Shown: one piece after another, positions 57,856 through 64,000 of the stretch
How the letters are laid out: the number at the start of each line of letters is the position of its first letter
How positions within the stretch are numbered: the first letter of the stretch is position 1
Source of the DNA: Heracleum sosnowskyi
Taxonomy: Eukaryota > Streptophyta > Magnoliopsida > Apiales > Apiaceae
DNA length: 64,000 nt
Assembly (NCBI GenBank): GCA_030848705.1
Contig: CM061242.1
Coordinates: 65,444,564-65,508,563 of the forward strand
Direction: 5' to 3'
Notes under the pieces: generated by a model
Seen by the model: only the letters and a program-made list of their open reading frames with translations
What the model was told of the DNA's origin: nothing
The model's database searches: none
Made by a program: the position numbers and the translations under genes

Positions 57856-60800
57856 TGCAATTCTATAAACCCATAGGGTCAAGCGACGAGTAAATATCCA
57901 CAAAACAGTCCGCTTAAAATTTTCCCCAATTTCCTTGTATAGCTCTCTCTACAGGTAAACGCAATCGGGCGTCCCCTGGTATCTGCTCCGATTCAGGCAT
58001 AGACATCCCCTAATGAACTTTTCTGCAATTCTATAAACCCATAGGGTCAACCTATAAGAAAATATCCAGAAATCGGTCCGCTTCAATTTTTCCCCATTTT
58101 CCTTGTATAGCTCCCTTTAGAGGTATACGTAATCGGTCGTCCCCTGGTAACTGCTCCAATTCAGGCCCGGACAGCTCCAAACGAATTTTTCTACAATTCT
58201 ATAAACCCATAGTGCCGAACTACGAGAAAATATCCACAAAATGGCCCGCTTCAATTTTTCCCCATTTTCCTTGTATAGCTCCCTTTAGATGTAAACGTAA
58301 TCGGGCATCCCCTAGTATCTGCTCTGATTCAGGCACCAACATCGCCTAATGAAGTTTTCTGCAATTCTATAAACCCATAATAGGGGCGTCCCCTGGTATC
58401 TGCTACAATTCAGGCCCAGACAGCTCCAAATGAAGTTTTCTGCAATTCTACAAACCCATAGGGCTACGAAAAAATATCCAAAAAATGGTCCAATTCAATT
58501 TTTCCCCATTTTCCTTTTATAACTCCATTTAGAGGTATACGTAATCGGGCGTCCCCTGGTATATGCTCTAATTCAGGCCCGGACAGCTCCAAATGAAGTT
58601 TTCTGCAATTCTACAAACTTTAGAATCGGATGCGCTCACCCAGCGAGAAAGGCCCTGAAAAACCCATAGGGTCAAACTACGAGAAAATATCCACAAAATG
58701 GCCCGCTTCAATTTTCCCCATTTTCCTTGTATTGCTCCCTTTAGAGGTAAACATAATCGGGCGTCCCCTAGTATCTGCTCCGATTCAGGTAGTGACATCC
58801 CCTAATGAACTTTTCTGCAATTCAATAAACCCATAGGGTCAAGCGACGAGAAAATATCCACATAACAGCCCGCTTCAAATTTTCCCCAATTTCCTTGTAT
58901 AGCTGTCTCTACAAGTAAACGCAATTGGGTTTCCCCTGGTATCTGCTCCGATTCAGGCCCAAACAGCTCCAAACGAAGTTTTTTGCAATTCTATAAACCC
59001 ATGCGGCGGAACTACAAGAAAATATCCACAAAATGGCCCGCTTCAATTTTTCCCCATTTTCCTTGTATGGCTCTCTTTAGAGGTATACGTAATCGGGCAT
59101 CCCCTCGTATCTGCTCCGATTCAGGCACGGACATTCCCTAATGAACTTTTCTGTAATTCTATAAACCCATAGGGTCAAGCTACGAGAAAATATCCACATA
59201 ACGGCCTGCTTCAATTTTCCCCCATTTTCCTTGTATAACTCCCTTTAGAGGTATACGTAATCGGGCGTCCCCGGATATCTGCTCTAATTCCGGCCCGAAT
59301 AGCTCCAAACGAAGTTTTCTGCAATTCTAAAAACCCATAGGGTCAAACAACGAGAAAATATCCACAAAATGACCCGCTTCAATTTTTCCCCATTTTCCTT
59401 GTATAGCTCCCTTTAGAGGTAAACATAATCGGGCGTCCCCGAGTATCTGCTCCGATTCAGGCACGGACATTCCCTAATGAACTTTTCTGCAATTCTATAA
59501 ACCCATAGGGTCAAGAGACGAGAAAATATCTACAAAACGGCCTGCTTCAAATTTTCCACATTTTCCTTGTATATCTCTCTCTCTAAAGGTAAACGCAATC
59601 GAGCATCCCCTGGTATCTGCTCCGATTGAGGCACACACATCCCCTAATGAACTTTTCTGCAATTCTATAAACCCATAGGGTCAAGCTACGAGAAAATATC
59701 CAGAAATCGATCCGCTTCAATTTTTCCCCATTTTCCTTGTATAGCTCCGTTTAGAGGTATACGTAATCGGGCGTCCCTTGGTAACTGCACCGATTCAGGC
59801 CCGAACAGCTCCAAACGAAGTTTTTTGCAATTCTATAAACCCATTGGGTCAAACTACGAGAAAATATCCACAAAATGGCCCGCTTCAATATTTCCCCATT
59901 TTCCTTGTATAGCTTCCTTTAGAGGTAAACGTAACCGGGCGTCCCCTGGTATCTGCTCCGATTCAGGCACGAACATCCCCTAATGAACTTTTCTGCAATT
60001 TTATAAACCCATACTAGGGGCGTCCCCTGGTATCTGCTACAATTCAGGCCCAGACAGATCCAAATTAAGTTTTCTGCAATTCTACAAACCCATAGGGTCA
60101 AACTACGAGAAAATATTCACAAAATGGTCTACTTCAATTTTTCCCCATTTTCCTTGTATAGCTCCTTTTAGAGGTATACGTAATCGGGTGTCCCCTGGTA
60201 ACTGCTCCAATTAAGGTCCGGACAGCTACAAACGAAGTTTTCTGCAATTCTATGAATCCATAGGGCCGAACTACGAGAAAATATCCACAAAACGGCCCGC
60301 TTCAAATTTTCCCCATTTTTCTTGTATAACTCCCTTTAGAGGTATACGCAATCAGGCGTCCCTGGATATCAGCTCCAATTCAGGCCCGAACATCTCCAAA
60401 CGAAGTTTTCTGCAATTCTAAAAACCCATAGGGTCAAACTATGAGAAAATATCCACAAAATGGCCCGCTTCAATTTTTCCCCATTTTCCTTGTATAGCTC
60501 CCTTTAGATGTAAACGTAATCGGGCATCCCCTAGTATCTGCTCCGATTCAGGCACGAACATCGCCTAATGAACTTTTCTGCAATTCTATAAACCCATACT
60601 AGAGGCGTCCCCTGGTATCTGCTACAATTCAGACCCAGACAGCTCCAAATGAAGTTTTATGCAATTCTACAAACCCATAGGGTCAAACTACGAGAAAATA
60701 TCCAAAAAACGGCCCGCTTCAATTTTTCCCCATTTCCCTTGTATAGCTCCTTTTAGAGGATACGTAATCGGGCGTCCCCGGATATCTGCTCTAATTCAGG

Positions 60801-61498
60801 CCCGAACAGCTCCAAATGAAGTTTTCTGCAATTCTAAAAACCCATAGGGTCAAACTACGAGAAAATATCCACAAAATGACCCGCTTCAATTTTTCCCCAT
60901 TTTCCTTGTATTGCTCCCTTTAGAGGTAAACATAATCGGGCGTCCCCAAGTATCTGCTCCGATTCAGACACGGACATCCCCTAATGAACTTTTCTGCAAT
61001 TCTATAAACACATAGGGTCAAGCGACGAGAAAATATCCACATAACAGCCCGCTTCAAATTTTCCCTAATTTCCTTGTATAGCTCTCTCTGTAAGTAAACA
61101 GAATCGGGCGTCCCCTGGTATCTGCTCCGATTCAGGCCCAAACAGCTCCAAACGAAGTTTTCTGCAATTCTATAAACCCATAGGGTGGAACTACGAGAAA
61201 ATATCCACAAAATGGCCCGCTTCAATTTTTCCCCAATTTCCTTGTATGGCTCTCTTTAGAGGTATAGGTAATCGGGCATCCCCTCGTATCTGCTCCGATT
61301 CAGGCACGGACATCCCCTAATGAACTTTTCTGTAATTCTATAAACCCATAGGGTCAAGCTACGAGAAAATATCCACAAAACGACCTGCTTCAATTTTTCC
61401 CCATTTTCCTTGTATAACTCCCTTTAGAGGTATACGTAATCGGGCGTCCCCGGATATCTGCTCTAATTCAGGCCCGAACAGCTCCAAACGAACTTTTC
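57856..61498. repeat. Higher-order repeat unit 1 of the satellite (3643 bp)
   Basis: Distinctive positions recur exactly 3643 bp apart: AAGCGACGAGTAAATATCC at 57881 and 61524, TAGAATCGGATGCGCTCACC at 58621 and 62264, the AATAGGGGCGTCC half-monomer at 58379 and 62022, and the ACTAGGGGCGTCC half-monomer at 60013 and 63656. The unit therefore spans about 21.7 monomers. The left edge near 57856 is where similarity between the two copies starts. Confidence 0.9.
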
Positions 61499-64000
61499 TG
61501 CAATTCTATAAACCCATAGGGTCAAGCGACGAGTAAATATCCACAAAACAGTCCGCTTAAAATTTTCCCCAATTTCCTTGTATTGCTCTCTCTACAGGTA
61601 AACGCAATCGGGCGTCCCCTGGTATCTGCTCCGATTCAAGCACGGACATCCCCTAATGAACTTTTCTACAATTCTATAAACCCATAGGGTCAACCTACAA
61701 GAAAATATCCAGAAATCGGTCCGCTTCAATTTTTCCCCATTTTCCTTGTATAGCTCCCTTTAGAGGTATACGTAATCGGGCGTCCCCTGGTAACTGCTCC
61801 AATTCAGGCCCGGACAGCTCCAAACGAAGTTTTCTACAATTCTATAAACCCATAGTGCCGAACTACGAGAAAATATCCACAAAATGGCCCGCTTCAATTT
61901 TTCCCCATTTTCCTTGTATAGCTCCCTTTAGATGTAAACGTAATCGGGCATCCCCTAGTATCTGCTCCGATTCAGGCACCAACATCGCCTAATGAAGTTT
62001 TCTGCAATTCTATAAACCCATAATAGGGGCGTCCCCTGGTATCTGCTACAATTCAGGCCCAGACAGCTCCAAATGAAGTTTTCTGCAATTCTACAAACCC
62101 ATAGGGCTACGAAAAAATATCCAAAAAATGGTCCAATTCAATTTTTCCCCATTTTCCTTTTATAACTCCATTTAGAGGTATACGTAATCGGGCGTCCCCT
62201 GGTATATGCTCTAATTCAGGCCCGGACAGCTCCAAATGAAGTTTTCTGCAATTCTACAAACTTTAGAATCGGATGCGCTCACCCAGCGAGAAAGGCCCTG
62301 AAAAACCCATAGGGTCAAACTACGAGAAAATATCCACAAAATGGCCGGCTTCAATTTTCCCCATTTTCCTTGTATTGCTCCCTTTAGAGGTAAACACAAT
62401 CGGGCGTCCCCTAGTATCTGCTCCGATTCAGGTAGTGACATCCCCTAATGAACTTTTCTGCAATTCAATAAACCCATAGGGTCAAGCGACGAGAAAATAT
62501 CCACATAACAGCCCGCTTCAAATTTTCCCCAATTTCCTTGTATAGCTGTCTCTACAAGTAAACGCAATTGGGTTTCCCCTGGTATCTGCTCCGATTCAGG
62601 CCCAAACAGCTCCAAACGAAGTTTTTTGCAATTCTATAAACCCATGCGGCGGAACTACGAGAAAATATCCACAAAATGGCCCGCTTCAATTTTTCCCCAT
62701 TTTCCTTGTATGGCTCTCTTTAGAGGTATACGTAATCGGGCATCCCCTCGTATCTGCTCCGATTCAGGCACGGACATTCCCTAATGAACTTTTCTGTAAT
62801 TCTATAAACCCATAGGGTCAAGCTACGAGAAAATATCCACATAACGGCCTGCTTCAATTTTCCCCCATTTTCCTTGTATAACTCCCTTTAGAGGTATACG
62901 TAATCGGGCGTCCCCGGATATCTGCTCTAATTCCGGCCCGAATAGCTCCAAACGAAGTTTTCTGCAATTCTAAAAACCCATAGGGTCAAACAACGAGAAA
63001 ATATCCACAAAATGACCCGCTTCAATTTTTCCCCATTTTCCTTGTATAGCTCCCTTTAGAGGTAAACATAATCGGGGGTCCCCGAGTATCTGCTCCGATT
63101 CAGGCACGAACATTCCCTAATGAACTTTTCTGTAATTCTATAAACCCATAGGGTCAAGAGACGAGAAAATATCTACAAAACGGCCTGCTTCAAATTTTCC
63201 ACATTTTCCTTGTATATCTCTTTCTCTAAAGGTAAACGCAATCGAGCATCCCCTGGTATCTGCTCCGATTGAGGCACAGACATCCCCTAATGAACTTTTC
63301 TGCAATTCTATAAACCCATAGGGTCAAGCTACGAGAAAATATCCAGAAATCGATCCGCTTCAATTTTTCCCCATTTTCCTTGTATAGCTCCGTTTAGAGG
63401 TATACGTAATCGGGCGTCCCTTGGTAACTGCACCGATTCAGGCCCGAACAGCTCCAAACGAAGTTTTTTGCAATTCTATAAATCCATTGGGTCAAACTAC
63501 GAGAAAATATCCATAAAATGGTCCGCTTCAATATTTCCCCATTTTCCTTGTATAGCTTCCTTTAGAGGTAAACGTAACCGGGCGTCCCCTGGTATCTGCT
63601 CCGATTCCGGCACGAACATCCCCTAATGAACTTTTCTGCAATTTTATAAACCCATACTAGGGGCGTCCCCTGGTATCTGCTACAATTCAGGCCCAGACAG
63701 ATCCAAATTAAGTTTTCTGCAATTCTACAAACCCATAGGGTCAAACTACGAGAAAATATCCACAAAATGGTCCACTTCAATTTTTCCCCGTTTTCCTTGT
63801 ATAGCTCCTTTTAGAGGTATACGTAATCGGGTGTCCCCTGGTAACTGCTCCAATTAAGGTCCGGACAGCTACAAACGAAGTTTTCTGCAATTCTATGAAT
63901 CCATAGGGCCGAACTACGAGAAAATATCCACAAAACGGCCCGCTTCAAATTTTCCCCATTTTTCTTGTATAACTCCCTTTAGAGGTATACGCAATCAGGC
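61499..64000. repeat. Higher-order repeat unit 2 of the satellite (cut by window end)
   Basis: This matches 57856-60357 nearly base for base at a 3643-bp offset, including rare variants such as the CCCAGCGAGAAAGGCCC insertion near 62281. By contrast, neighbouring monomers inside a unit differ far more. It continues past the window. Confidence 0.9.

Larger units (their letters stand above)
56514..64000. repeat. Tandem satellite array, monomer about 168 bp
   Basis: The anchor TTCCTTGTATAGCTCC recurs at 56514, 56682, 56850, 57099, 57259, 57427 and 57595 and so on to the window end. The basic spacing is 168 bp, with exceptions (249 and 160) where half-monomers of about 80 bp are inserted or lost. 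Other anchors per monomer are TAATCGGGCGTCCCC, GATTCAGGC, CTGCAATTCTATAAACCCAT, AGGGTCAA, GAGAAAATATCCACAAAA and CGCTTCAATTTTTCCCCAT. Monomers differ by single bases. The array runs past the right end of the window, so its full size is unknown. Since 168 is a multiple of three, frames stay open across monomers, but I see no gene. Confidence 0.97.

Noticed and set aside
56868..63780. Many minus-strand frames of 60-101 codons with similar peptides (LWIFSRSLTLWV, RIAENFIWSCPGLN, RSRYQGTPDYVYL)
   Set aside because: They are translations of the satellite. The 168-bp monomer is a multiple of three and happens to lack stops in one frame, so similar peptides recur. They have no codon-level constraint and are broken by half-monomers.
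56514..64000. CRISPR-like array
   Set aside because: Repeat units of about 168 bp without short direct repeats and unique spacers, in a plant nuclear context, are a satellite.

Overview
The window is nuclear DNA from a flowering plant, most likely a eudicot. It has spliced introns, Ty3/gypsy and Ty1/copia retrotransposons with plant-type primer-binding sites, plant-type CACTA, hAT and Helitron elements, and one clearly recognisable plant housekeeping gene. The species cannot be fixed from the sequence. An asterid such as an Apiaceae is a guess from the look of the retroelement ORFs, not a result.

The only host gene that looks intact is a six-exon WD40 gene on the + strand, 24094-36670, encoding an MSI1/RBBP4-type histone-binding protein of about 431 residues. 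Its promoter is compressed to about 335 bp between its ATG and a solo LTR. Its second intron is about 10.3 kb because it holds three LTR retroelements nested inside one another. Intron 1 carries a (CT)48 tract close to the 3' splice site.

Layout: 1-1805, AT-rich spacer with a diverged tandem duplication and one Stowaway/mariner-like end. 1806-10984, a minus-strand Ty3/gypsy element (long 3' LTR plus pol) split by a complete 3278-bp CACTA element (3-bp target duplication) that carries pieces of host genes (alpha-galactosidase, 40S ribosomal protein SA, an EGF-like segment). 11335-14974, a decayed autonomous Helitron (Rep plus PIF1-like helicase). 15002-16627, a minus-strand spliced pseudogene of the plant-mobile-domain/Ulp1-associated kind. 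17950-18350, a foldback MITE. 18368-23758, a solo LTR of the same gypsy family with a perfect 5-bp duplication, itself holding tandem non-autonomous Helitrons. 24094-36670, MSI1. 37437-37834, a hAT-type MITE with an 8-bp duplication. 37960-42450, the 3' part of a gypsy element followed by two LTRs in inverted orientation, forming a palindrome of about 2.8 kb. 42451-47560, remnants of a copia element (gag-protease, LTR) and an inverted LTR fragment. 47561-56515, a second copia element on the minus strand with an extra ORF downstream of pol, broken by a second CACTA element and by a 5'-truncated LINE. 56516-64000, a tandem satellite of about 168 bp that runs off the window end and is organised into a 3643-bp higher-order repeat.

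The retroelement genes are nearly all broken by stops, frameshifts and deletions. No CRISPR, operon, tRNA or rRNA was found. The most unusual structures are the higher-order satellite array, the inverted LTR pair, the gene-capturing CACTA elements, the extra ORFs in two retroelements, and the way the MSI1 locus has been squeezed and stretched by mobile DNA. I saw no new defence or metabolic system.
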